64,000 nucleotides of DNA from Hymenobacter aquaticus. GTDB lineage: Bacteria; Bacteroidota; Bacteroidia; Cytophagales; Hymenobacteraceae. The notes beneath the pieces were generated by a model. It saw nothing but the letters and a program-made list of their open reading frames with translations. It was not told where the DNA came from and made no database searches. This document shows, piece after piece, positions 41,652 through 49,391 of this stretch. Each line of letters opens with the position of its first letter. The stretch's first letter is position 1. The DNA lies in assembly GCF_004765605.1 (NCBI RefSeq), contig NZ_SRLC01000001.1:1860001-1924000 (forward strand). The letters run 5' to 3'. Made by a program: the position numbers and the translations under genes.

Positions 41652-42893
41652 ATGTCTATGCAAGATCTTTTCTCCCGGGTCCGGCGGCGCACCGGCTACA
41701 TGCTGCGCCAGTGGGTGCCCTACAACGAGCAGTACCGGCCCGTGGGGGTGCACGCCAGCAGCGAGGCCCTGGCCGCCCAGCCGGGCAGCGGGGCTAGCTA
41801 TGCCGAGGTGTATCCGGCCTACCATTCCACGCTTACTGTTTCCGACGACTTCAATGCCCTGCTGCCCTCCTATTACGACAAGGTGCCGGCCCAGGAGCAG
41901 ATCCCGCCCGCCTTCGTGCTGACCCTGCCCGGCGGCCGCATTAACGTGGACAACCGCAGCAGCGTGGCCGTTATCAGCGCCGACAACCACCTGGTCGGGG
42001 ATGCGTCGCTGCAGTACCTGCCCGGCCGCTTCCGCGTGACGCCGGCCACGGAAAACCCGGTGCTGCGGCAGCGCTACTTTCGGCCGCCTCACCAAGTGCA
42101 GGGCACCGTCTGTAGCCTGCTCTCGGGCGGCGGGGCGGCCATTGGCAACTACTACCACTGGCTGCTCGACTCGCTGCCCCGCCTGCACCTGGTGCAGGAG
42201 GCCGGGCTCTGGGACACCATCGACTACTTCCTGATTTATGACCGGCGCCACCGCTTTGCCGTGGAAACCCTGCTGGAGCTGGGCATCCGCGACGAGCAGA
42301 TTCTGGACGTGCAGCAGCACTCCCACCTGTGGGCCCGGCAGCTGGTCGTGACCTCGCCGGTGCGGGGCGGCGGGCACCACACCCCGCCCTGGGCCGGCCA
42401 GTTTATGAAGCAGGCGTATCTACCTGCCGCGCAGGCCAGGGCCGTGCCGCGCCGCTTCAGCCCGCTGGTGTACGTAAGCCGCCGCGACGCCGCTTTCCGG
42501 CGGGTGCGCAACGAGGCGGCAGTGGAAGCGCTGCTGGCCCCCTACGGCTTCGAAAGCTACGCCCTGAGCGAGCTGAGCCTACGGGAAAAAGCCGCCCTGT
42601 TTGCCGGGGCCCGCATGGTGGTGGGCCCGGTGGGCGCCGGTCTGATCAACATTCTGTTCTGCGCGCCCGGCACGCCTTTGGTTGAGTTTCTGCCCCGCAA
42701 CCTGGTCGTGGGCGACTATCTGGAGCTAACGGCCCGGCTGCAGATGCCGCATTACCCGCTGATCAGTGCCCGCGACGATGCCTCGGCCCAGAAGGCCACC
42801 GCCGACCGCCAGGACGACCTCACGGTAGACCTGGATGCGTTGCGCCAGGCCTTGCAGCACGCCCTGGCCGAGGCCGAGGTGCAGCTGGCCTAA
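41652..42893 (+). CDS. Glycosyltransferase family 61 protein, second of a tandem pair
   Basis: A 413-residue paralogue of the preceding protein, sharing VPYNEQYRPVGVHASSEALAAQPGSGASYAEVY, NYYHWLLDSLPRLHLVQEAGLWDTIDYF and ARMVVGPVGAGLINILFCAPGTPLVEFLPRN. Divergence in the middle suggests a different donor or acceptor. It lies 21 bases after its partner and 55 before the GT2 gene. Confidence 0.83.
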   Translation: MSMQDLFSRVRRRTGYMLRQWVPYNEQYRPVGVHASSEALAAQPGSGASYAEVYPAYHSTLTVSDDFNALLPSYYDKVPAQEQIPPAFVLTLPGGRINVDNRSSVAVISADNHLVGDASLQYLPGRFRVTPATENPVLRQRYFRPPHQVQGTVCSLLSGGGAAIGNYYHWLLDSLPRLHLVQEAGLWDTIDYFLIYDRRHRFAVETLLELGIRDEQILDVQQHSHLWARQLVVTSPVRGGGHHTPPWAGQFMKQAYLPAAQARAVPRRFSPLVYVSRRDAAFRRVRNEAAVEALLAPYGFESYALSELSLREKAALFAGARMVVGPVGAGLINILFCAPGTPLVEFLPRNLVVGDYLELTARLQMPHYPLISARDDASAQKATADRQDDLTVDLDALRQALQHALAEAEVQLA

Positions 42894-42948
42894 GCCCGAC
42901 CGGCAGAGCTTACCCGTTTTTTTCCGCGCGTTTCCAGCTTTCTGTTCT

Positions 42949-43974
42949 ATGCCTTCCGTTCTGCTTTCTATCGTCACCTGGAACAGTGCCGCCGTGATTG
43001 AAGCCTGCCTGGCCTCGGTGCTGGCCCAGACTTACTCCGATTTTGAGGTGTGGGTGGTGGATAATGCCTCGGCCGACGACACCCGGACCCGCGTGGCCGC
43101 CATTGCCGCCACCGATGCCCGGGTGAAGCTGCACGCGCTGCCCCGCAACACGGGATTCTGCGGCGGCCACAACTACGCCCTGGACCGTACCACCTCCGAG
43201 GCCGTGCTGCTGGTAAACCCCGATATTGAGATGCAGCCCGACTACCTGGCCTGCGCCCTGGCCCGGCTGCAAACCGACAAGCGCATTGGCACCGTGTGCG
43301 GCCTGCTGCTGCAAAGCCCCGACGCGAATCCGCGCATCGACAGCACCGGCATGGAAGCCCTGCCCGACGGCCGGTTCCGGCTGCGGCACCACGCGCAGCG
43401 GCTGCACGAAACGCCCCTGACGGCGGGCCCCGTGGATGGGGCCGATGGGGCCCTGCCCCTGTACCGGCGGGCCTTTATCGACGATTTGAGGGTGGAAGGG
43501 CAGTTTTTTGACGAGCGGTTTTTTGCCCACAAGGAAGACTGGGATATTGCCTGGCGCGGACGGCTGTTTGGCTGGCTCACCGTCTTCGACCCCGCCTGCC
43601 GGGCCCTGCACCCGCGCGAGTTTCGCCCCGCCGACCTGCGGGTGCGCCTGCGCCTGAGCGGCAACATCAAGGCCGACGCAGTGAAAAACCAGTGGCTGCT
43701 GTTGCTCAAGAATCCGCCGCGGCGCGACTTGCCCGGCCTCTGGCTGCGGGCCCTGCCCCGGCAGCTGGGCATTCTGCTGTACTGCCTGCTGCTGGAGCGC
43801 CCTTCGCTGCGGGCTTACCGCTACGTGTGGCAGCACTGGGGCAGTATTCGGCACGCCCGCCGGCTGATTCAGACCCGCATCCGGGAACGGGAACAGCCGG
43901 GCCGCCGGTTGTGGCCCGGTCCCCCGGCTCCCACCGGCAAGCCCCTGGGCAACCTGGCCGCCGACTTGGTGTAG
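42949..43974 (+). CDS. Glycosyltransferase family 2
   Basis: A 341-residue GT-A enzyme. SVLLSIVTWNSAAVIEACLASVLAQTYSDFEVWVVDNASADDT is the donor-binding N-terminus, VLLVNPDIEMQPDYL the acidic motif, and HKEDWDIAWRGRLFGW the acceptor-side motif of rhamnosyltransferase-like GT2 proteins. The start is the ATG before PSVLLSIV; the frame is open further upstream but overlaps the preceding gene. It is last of the gmd-fcl run. Confidence 0.87.
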   Translation: MPSVLLSIVTWNSAAVIEACLASVLAQTYSDFEVWVVDNASADDTRTRVAAIAATDARVKLHALPRNTGFCGGHNYALDRTTSEAVLLVNPDIEMQPDYLACALARLQTDKRIGTVCGLLLQSPDANPRIDSTGMEALPDGRFRLRHHAQRLHETPLTAGPVDGADGALPLYRRAFIDDLRVEGQFFDERFFAHKEDWDIAWRGRLFGWLTVFDPACRALHPREFRPADLRVRLRLSGNIKADAVKNQWLLLLKNPPRRDLPGLWLRALPRQLGILLYCLLLERPSLRAYRYVWQHWGSIRHARRLIQTRIREREQPGRRLWPGPPAPTGKPLGNLAADLV

Positions 43975-44278
43975 ACCTTCTTCTCCTCCGATATACAGCA
44001 GCGCCCCGGTCATTCTGGTTTCGAAGCCAGAACGGCCGGGGCGCCGCCGTGCCCAGCGGTGTACGCCAACCCACGGGCTAACCACACCCGGCACTCAACA
44101 GCCCGATAACAATCAAAATATGATTCCTCTGCCCCTGTGCTTCACCTATCTGGCACTAAACCCTGCTAACAATTTCAGTAATAACTGCTTGGCCAACTAC
44201 TCTCAATCGAATATTATAGACCTTTTACAATAAAAAATACTTATCAAAAAAATATTAGTACAAACTAAAATCAAAAAC
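43975..44278. other. Intergenic region after the second glycosyltransferase run
   Basis: It holds a GC-rich stem-loop (44001-44044) and then an AT-rich island (about 44100-44290) that leads into the promoter at 44279. No gene was seen. Confidence 0.5.
44001..44044 (+). terminator. Long stem-loop after the GT2 gene
   Basis: GCGCCCCGGTCATTCTGG pairs with its complement (two mismatches) around a loop containing TTCGAA. It is 27 bases beyond the stop codon. A T-run is lacking. Confidence 0.55.
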
Positions 44279-44308
44279 TTGCAATTATTGATTAAAAGTG
44301 TAGCTTTG
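44279..44308 (+). promoter_or_regulatory. Consensus Bacteroidetes promoter
   Basis: TTG at 44279-44281, a 19-base spacer and TAGCTTTG at 44301-44308 match TTG-N19-TAnnTTTG exactly. The ATG at 44348 follows 40 bases later. This argues against translation starting at the TTG itself, although the frame is open there. Confidence 0.78.
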
Positions 44309-44347
44309 GTATGCGTACTATTCTGTTGCATTTTAAGAAGCCAAGCA

Positions 44348-46129
44348 ATGAAGAATCTCTCTCTCTTCTTTTGTACTTCCGGCACCAAAGCACTGGGTAA
44401 GGTTGTGCTGCTCGTGTGCCAGTTCCTGCTGCTCAGCTCTGTGCTTCATGCGGCAGCCCTGCGCCCCTTCGCTCCCCGGGGCACCGCGCTATTAGCCGAC
44501 CCTACGGTACTGAGCTACACGCTGGTGAATGCCGACACCGACCAGGATATCCAGCTCCTAACCGACGGGGCCGTGCTGGATCTGAGCGCCTTACCGACCC
44601 GCAACCTGAATATCCGGGCCAATACCGACCCGGCGCAGGTAGGCAGCGTCGTATTCGATTTGAGTGGCGCGCAAACCCAGAGCATCACGGAAAGCGTGGC
44701 GCCCTACGCGCTTTTCAGCGACTTTCAGGGGGACTACTTCAACTGGACGCCGGCCGCGGGCAGCTATACTCTGACGGCCACGCCCTACTCCGAAGCGGGG
44801 GGCGCGGGCGTGGCGGGCATTCCGCTTACCCTGAGCTTCAGTGTGCTGGACCCGCCCGCTAACGTGGTCAGCTTCACGCTGGTGAATGCCGACACCGATA
44901 CCGATATCCAGCCCCTGACCTCGGGTACGACGCTGAACCTGACCACCTTGCCGACGCGCAACCTGAACATCCGGGCCAACGTCAACTCCTCCCCGATTGG
45001 CAGCGTGGTGTTTGCGCTCAGTGGCGCGCAAACCCAAAACCTCACAGAAAACAGTGCGCCTTACGCCTTGTTCAGTGACGCCGGCGGCAACTACAACCCC
45101 TGGACGCCCATCGTGGGCAGCTACTCCCTGACGGCCACGCCGTACCGGGGCGCCAACGCCACCAGTGACGTAGGCGGCGCCCTGACCATCAGCTTCTCGG
45201 TTATTGACCCCACGGGCAGCGTCGCCAGCTTCACGCTGGTGAATGCCGACACCGACCAGGATATCCAGCCCCTGACGGCCGGGGCCGTGCTGAACCTGGC
45301 CACGCTGCCCACCCGCAACCTGAACATTCGGGCCAATACCAGTCCGGCCACGGTGGGCAGCGTGGCCTTTGTACTGAGCGGCCAGCAAAGCTCCAGCATC
45401 ACGGAAAGCGTGGTTCCCTACGCCATGTTCGGCGACTTTCAGGGCGACTACAACGCCTGGACGCCCACCGTCGGCACGTATTCCATAACGGCCACGCCTT
45501 TTCCGGCGGCCAATGGTGTCGGGGCGGCCGGCACGGCGCTTACTATCAGCTTCACCGTATTTGATCAGACCGGCCCCTTGCCAGTGAAACTGACTTCTTT
45601 CACTATCCGAACTCAGCCGACGGGCATAGAAGTGAGCTGGACTACGGCCAGTGAGGAGCGCAACCGCGAATTTGTGCTGGAACGCAGCCTCGATGGCAAA
45701 ATCTTCCGCGACATTGTCACCGTGGCCGGCCACGGCACGACCAGCACTACCAACCATTACCGCTACCTGGACACCCAGGTGCCAACCGGCAGCGCCGACC
45801 TCTTCTATTACCGTCTGCGTCAGATAGATATCGACGGATCAACCCACTTGTCGCCCGTGCGCACCGTGAGCCTGGTTGCCAGCAACAGCCGCCTGCAGGT
45901 TTATCCGACGGTAGTTACCACCGGGGTGTTGCATGTTGCCTTAAGCAGCGAGCAGGCGGCGGGCGGGCAGCTGGAGCTGCTTACGGCGCAGGGTCGGCAC
46001 CTGCCCTATCAGTCGGCAGGCACCCCGACCGACGGCACAATTCTGACCCGCGACCTACCCGCCGGCACGTATATTTTGCGCTACACCTGCGCCGAGGGCG
46101 TATTCCACAGCCGCTTCATCGTGCCCTAG
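44348..46129 (+). CDS. Secreted T9SS protein with three LVNADTD domains
   Basis: A 593-residue secreted protein. A signal peptide (hydrophobic LLVCQFLLLSSVLHAAA, residues 20-36) is followed by three copies of an uncharacterised domain starting at about residues 55, 174 and 293 (exact DNA period of 357 bp), each with LVNADTD-x-DIQ-LT, LPTRNLNIRAN, YAxFxDxxGxYxxWTP and a closing LT(I/L)SFSV. A fibronectin-III-like domain (LTSFTIRTQPTGIEVSWTTASEERNREFVLERS) and a C-terminal T9SS sorting domain (LQVYPTVVTTGVLHV ... TYILRYTCAEGVFHSRFIVP) follow. The start is fixed by the promoter 40 bases upstream. Function is unknown; probable surface adhesin or matrix protein. Confidence 0.78.
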   Translation: MKNLSLFFCTSGTKALGKVVLLVCQFLLLSSVLHAAALRPFAPRGTALLADPTVLSYTLVNADTDQDIQLLTDGAVLDLSALPTRNLNIRANTDPAQVGSVVFDLSGAQTQSITESVAPYALFSDFQGDYFNWTPAAGSYTLTATPYSEAGGAGVAGIPLTLSFSVLDPPANVVSFTLVNADTDTDIQPLTSGTTLNLTTLPTRNLNIRANVNSSPIGSVVFALSGAQTQNLTENSAPYALFSDAGGNYNPWTPIVGSYSLTATPYRGANATSDVGGALTISFSVIDPTGSVASFTLVNADTDQDIQPLTAGAVLNLATLPTRNLNIRANTSPATVGSVAFVLSGQQSSSITESVVPYAMFGDFQGDYNAWTPTVGTYSITATPFPAANGVGAAGTALTISFTVFDQTGPLPVKLTSFTIRTQPTGIEVSWTTASEERNREFVLERSLDGKIFRDIVTVAGHGTTSTTNHYRYLDTQVPTGSADLFYYRLRQIDIDGSTHLSPVRTVSLVASNSRLQVYPTVVTTGVLHVALSSEQAAGGQLELLTAQGRHLPYQSAGTPTDGTILTRDLPAGTYILRYTCAEGVFHSRFIVP

Positions 46130-46295
46130 CCCGGCTTACGGCTCCAGCCCTACCGGTCGACTCGCACTACCGTGCGGGTCGGCCGGTTTTTTATTGGCAG
46201 AAAGGCACCAACGGCGGTTACCAAGTCAGCTGCTATAGCGGCGCCAGCATGCCTGCCCTCCCACATTACCCTGGCTACTCTGCACGCCGGTACAC

Positions 46296-46373
46296 CTCAC
46301 TCACTCACTCACTCACTCACTCACTCACTCACTCACTCACTCACTCACTCACTCACTCACTCACTCACTCACT
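46296..46373. repeat. CTCA tetranucleotide microsatellite, about 19 copies
   Basis: A perfect tandem run of CTCA (TGAG on the other strand) for 76-78 bases. Such tracts change length by slippage. It lies outside the genes. The TGAG motif recurs in the arms of the inverted repeats at 5074 and 60338. Confidence 0.92.
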
Positions 46374-46422
46374 GCCCACGCGGGCCGGGGCATTGCCGAC
46401 GGGCAAGCCCGCTGGTAAGAAC

Positions 46423-46469
46423 AAAAAAAGCTCCACCGCCCGGCCTGTGGAGGTGCCGGACGGTGGAGC
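46423..46469 (-). terminator. Terminator after the SGNH/T9SS gene
   Basis: GCTCCACCG pairs with CGGTGGAGC, preceded by seven A bases that become a U-run for the minus-strand transcript. It lies 38 bases beyond the stop at 46508. Confidence 0.8.
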
Positions 46470-46507
46470 AGTATGGGAGCCGGCAGCAGAGCCGGCGAGT
46501 CAGGTAT

Positions 46508-49048
46508 TTATTGCCGCAGCAGCTTCACGCGGGTGGCGCGGCCGCCGCTTTCCAGGACCAGGTAATAAAATGCCTGGGGCTGCATGTACCGGGCAAAATC
46601 CAGCTGGATAGTCGCCCCGGCGTTGCCCGCCACGCTACCCGTCGCCATTTGGGTACCCAAAGCCGATACCAGCGTGTAAGTTACGGCTTGCCCTCCACGC
46701 TGGGGCAGATACAGGGTGTAGCGGCCATCCGCCGACGGATTGGGATACGCCCGCGCGTCGTCCTGGAGGAGCGTGGCCACCGGCGTTTCCGAGGCAGTCC
46801 CGGTATTTGCCGTGTTTGACACGCTGAAGAGAATGGTCAGGGCTTGTCCCGCGTTTCCGCCGCCACTGGCCTCGGTGTAAGGCTGGGCCGTCAGGGAGTA
46901 CGAGCCGCTCTGGGGCGTCCAGGGGTTGTAGTCGCCGCCACTGTCACTGAACAAGGCGTAGGGCACTACGCTCTCCGTCTGAAACCGCTGCTCCGCCCCG
47001 CTGAGCCGGAACAATACGCTGCCGACGGTGGGCGGGCTGGTGTTGGCCCGGATGTTCAGGTTGCGGGTGGGCAAGGTTTTCAGATTCAGCGTCGTGCCGG
47101 CCGTCAGGGGTTGAATGTCGGTATCAGTATCAGCGTTAACCAGGGTGAAGCCCGTGATGGTCAGCACCTGCGAGGTCGTTACGCTGAACGTGACCGTGAC
47201 CGTAGCCCCCGGCGTGCCCTGCCCGCCAGCGCCGGAGTACGTGGTGGCCGTCAGGGAGTAGTTGCCCAGCGGCGGCGTCCAGGAGTTGTAGTCGCCGCCA
47301 CTGTCGCTGAACAAGGCGTAGGGTGCTACGCTCTCGGTCTGATTCTGGGTTTGGGCTCCCGTGAGGGCAAACACGACGCTGCCCGATGTGGCCGTGCTGT
47401 TGAGCCGGATGTTCAGGTGCTGGGTCGGTAAGGTGGCCAGGTCGAGCACCGCGCCGCTGGCCAGGGGCTGCAGATCCTGGTCGGTATCGGCATTCACCAG
47501 CAGAAAGCCCAGCCCGACCGGTCCGCCCGACATGGAAGCAAACTGGGCCGTCACGGTTTTGTTGCTGTTCATCACCAGCGTCAGCGGGTTCGTGGTGCCC
47601 GTCGCGTCGCCGCTCCAGCCCATGAATACCTGCCCGTAGGCGGGGGTGGCCGTCAACTGCACGTTTTCCCCGCTGACGTACGTCGGCTTATCGGGATTTT
47701 TGCTGACCGTGCCGCCGCCGCTGGCCCCCACGGTTAGGGCGAAGGTGGGGGCGCTGCCCTGGTCGACCACGGAAAACTGCACTACGAAAGGCGGCGAAGC
47801 GGCGCCGCCCCCACCGGCCCCGCTGAAGGCCGTGGCTTCGAGCCGGTAGCTGCCGGCCGACGGCGGCCAGGAGTTGTAGTCGCCGCCGGCGTCGCTGAAC
47901 AAGGCGTAGGGCGTCAGGGATTCTACCTGGCTTTTCTGCTCGGTTCCGGACAGCTCCAGCAGCACGCTGCCAATCGTGACCGGGTTGGTATTGGCCCGCA
48001 CGTTCAGGTGGCGCGTGGGCAAGGTGGCCAGGTCCAGGGTCATGCCATTGGTCAGGGGCTGAATATCCTGGTCGGTATCGGCATTCACCAGCGTATAGCT
48101 CGTAACGGAGGCCGGGGCAAAATTAGCCGTAATGCTTTTGGCGCCGGTCATGCTGACCAGCAGCGGGTTGGTGCTGCCGGTCGCGTCGCCGCTCCAGTTG
48201 AGGAAGAACTGTCCGGGGCCGGGCGTGGCCGTGAGCATCACGCCGCCGCCGCTGGGGTAGCTGCTCAGGTTCGGGTTGCGGGCCACCGAGCCGCTGCCCG
48301 TGGTAGCCAGCAGCAGCGGGTACGCGCCGGGCGGCGGCGGCCCCAACAGGCCTTGCAGGGCCGCGTACCAGCGCGTACTCATTTTGTCCTCGCCGGTGGC
48401 ATTCAGGTGCACGCCATCATACATGTCGGTGGCCGGGTCGAAGCCGGTGTTTTGGTCCACGATGACCACCCGGGACTGGGGCGTGCTTTTCTGCTGGGCC
48501 AGGTCGGGCAGCAGGGCATTCAGGGCGTTGATGTTGGTGTTGCCGGGGCTGAGGGCCGTCGGCAGCAACTGGGCCAGAATAATCTGCACCGTGGGCTGGG
48601 CCAGCCGCAGCTGGTCGATGATCTGGCCCAGCTCGTCGCGGGTGCCGGTCACGTTCTGATTCTGAAAAGCATCGTTGGAACCCGCGTGCAGCAAGACGAC
48701 GTCGGGGCGGGCGGCGTCGGCCCACTGCCGGGTGCTTACCAGCAGCTCGTCGGTGCGCAGGCCCCAGTGGCCTTCGTGGTCGAGGTCAAAATCGGAGGAC
48801 GGTGGTGGCCCCCCGGAGTTCAGCCGCTGGGAGCCCACGAAGTCGACGCTGTAGCCGCCGGCGGCCAGCTTCTGCCAGAGGGGGCGGCGGTAGGATGCAT
48901 GCGTGGCGTCGCCCTGGGTAGCGGAGGCCCCAAAGGGCATTATTCGCACCTGAGCCGAGCTGGTTCGAAGCCCCAACAACAAAATGCCAAGCAGCAGCCA
49001 TTGCCACCGGGCAGAACTAGAGCGGTGCGGAGTACAGGTAGTACGCAT
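46508..49048 (-). CDS. Secreted SGNH hydrolase with LVNADTD and InlB-type repeats, T9SS
   Basis: An 846-residue protein. Signal peptide to about residue 32 (LLLGILLLGLRTSSAQ). The SGNH/GDSL hydrolase domain (about 33-230) has the block I serine in PFGASATQGD, Asn in LLHAGSNDAF (block III) and Asp/His in DGVHLNATG (block V); these esterases often remove acetyl groups from carbohydrates. Then come two InlB-type repeats (SGWSGDATG-like FLNWSGDATGSTNP and FMGWSGDATGTTNP) and three LVNADTD domains (about 318-430, 513-625, 635-745). The C-terminal T9SS sorting domain is YPNPSADGRYTLYLPQ...YLVLESGGRATRVKLLRQ. It is surface-exposed or secreted and may act on a polysaccharide, an inference from the fold. 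Confidence 0.82.
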   Translation of the reverse strand: MRTTCTPHRSSSARWQWLLLGILLLGLRTSSAQVRIMPFGASATQGDATHASYRRPLWQKLAAGGYSVDFVGSQRLNSGGPPPSSDFDLDHEGHWGLRTDELLVSTRQWADAARPDVVLLHAGSNDAFQNQNVTGTRDELGQIIDQLRLAQPTVQIILAQLLPTALSPGNTNINALNALLPDLAQQKSTPQSRVVIVDQNTGFDPATDMYDGVHLNATGEDKMSTRWYAALQGLLGPPPPGAYPLLLATTGSGSVARNPNLSSYPSGGGVMLTATPGPGQFFLNWSGDATGSTNPLLVSMTGAKSITANFAPASVTSYTLVNADTDQDIQPLTNGMTLDLATLPTRHLNVRANTNPVTIGSVLLELSGTEQKSQVESLTPYALFSDAGGDYNSWPPSAGSYRLEATAFSGAGGGGAASPPFVVQFSVVDQGSAPTFALTVGASGGGTVSKNPDKPTYVSGENVQLTATPAYGQVFMGWSGDATGTTNPLTLVMNSNKTVTAQFASMSGGPVGLGFLLVNADTDQDLQPLASGAVLDLATLPTQHLNIRLNSTATSGSVVFALTGAQTQNQTESVAPYALFSDSGGDYNSWTPPLGNYSLTATTYSGAGGQGTPGATVTVTFSVTTSQVLTITGFTLVNADTDTDIQPLTAGTTLNLKTLPTRNLNIRANTSPPTVGSVLFRLSGAEQRFQTESVVPYALFSDSGGDYNPWTPQSGSYSLTAQPYTEASGGGNAGQALTILFSVSNTANTGTASETPVATLLQDDARAYPNPSADGRYTLYLPQRGGQAVTYTLVSALGTQMATGSVAGNAGATIQLDFARYMQPQAFYYLVLESGGRATRVKLLRQ

Positions 49049-49391
49049 AAAGTGAACAGCAAGAAGTGGTAGATATGCCTGCGCCTAGCCTTTTTAAGCG
49101 GGGAAGACCCGGGTTAAAAAGGAATAGGTAATCCGAGTCACCCCGTGGCGGCAGGGCAATTCAATTCGAAGTAAGAACTGGAAGTAGCGTATACGGAAAG
49201 CTCTAATTTATATAAATATTTTGTTGAAAAAATTAATTTATACAATAAAAACATAAATAATTATCAACATAGGACTACAAATACTAAGTAAAACCCTATT
49301 ACTCCTTCTGCAGTTAGCAAGCCAATGCCACCACCACGGGCCGGCTACCGGCTTGTGGTGGTGGCATCCGAGAAGCAGCCCGCACTCGTGG
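49049..49391. other. AT-rich intergenic region between two minus-strand T9SS genes
   Basis: It contains a strongly AT-rich stretch at about 49200-49290, likely to hold the promoter of the SGNH gene, and a stem-loop (49325-49367) next to the stop of the upstream gene. No gene was seen. Confidence 0.55.
49325..49367 (-). terminator. Stem-loop after the sugar dehydrogenase-like gene
   Basis: ATGCCACCACCAC and GTGGTGGTGGCAT form a perfect 13-bp stem enclosing a smaller GCCGG/CCGGC stem. It is 25 bases beyond the stop at 49392. There is no clear U-run. Confidence 0.6.

Larger units (their letters stand above)
46130..46507. other. Convergent intergenic region with microsatellite
   Basis: This 378-bp gap between convergent genes carries a CTCA tetranucleotide tract (46296-46373) and a terminator (46423-46469). 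Any reading frame here translates the repeat as Ser-Leu-Thr-His and is not a gene. Confidence 0.7.

Noticed and set aside
44279..44347. TTG translation start for the first LVNADTD protein
   Set aside because: The TTG is the -33 element of a consensus promoter whose -7 box is at 44301-44308, so translation must begin downstream, at 44348.
46172..46819. Protein with Ser-Leu-Thr-His repeats
   Set aside because: It is translation of the CTCA microsatellite running on into the antisense of a T9SS gene.
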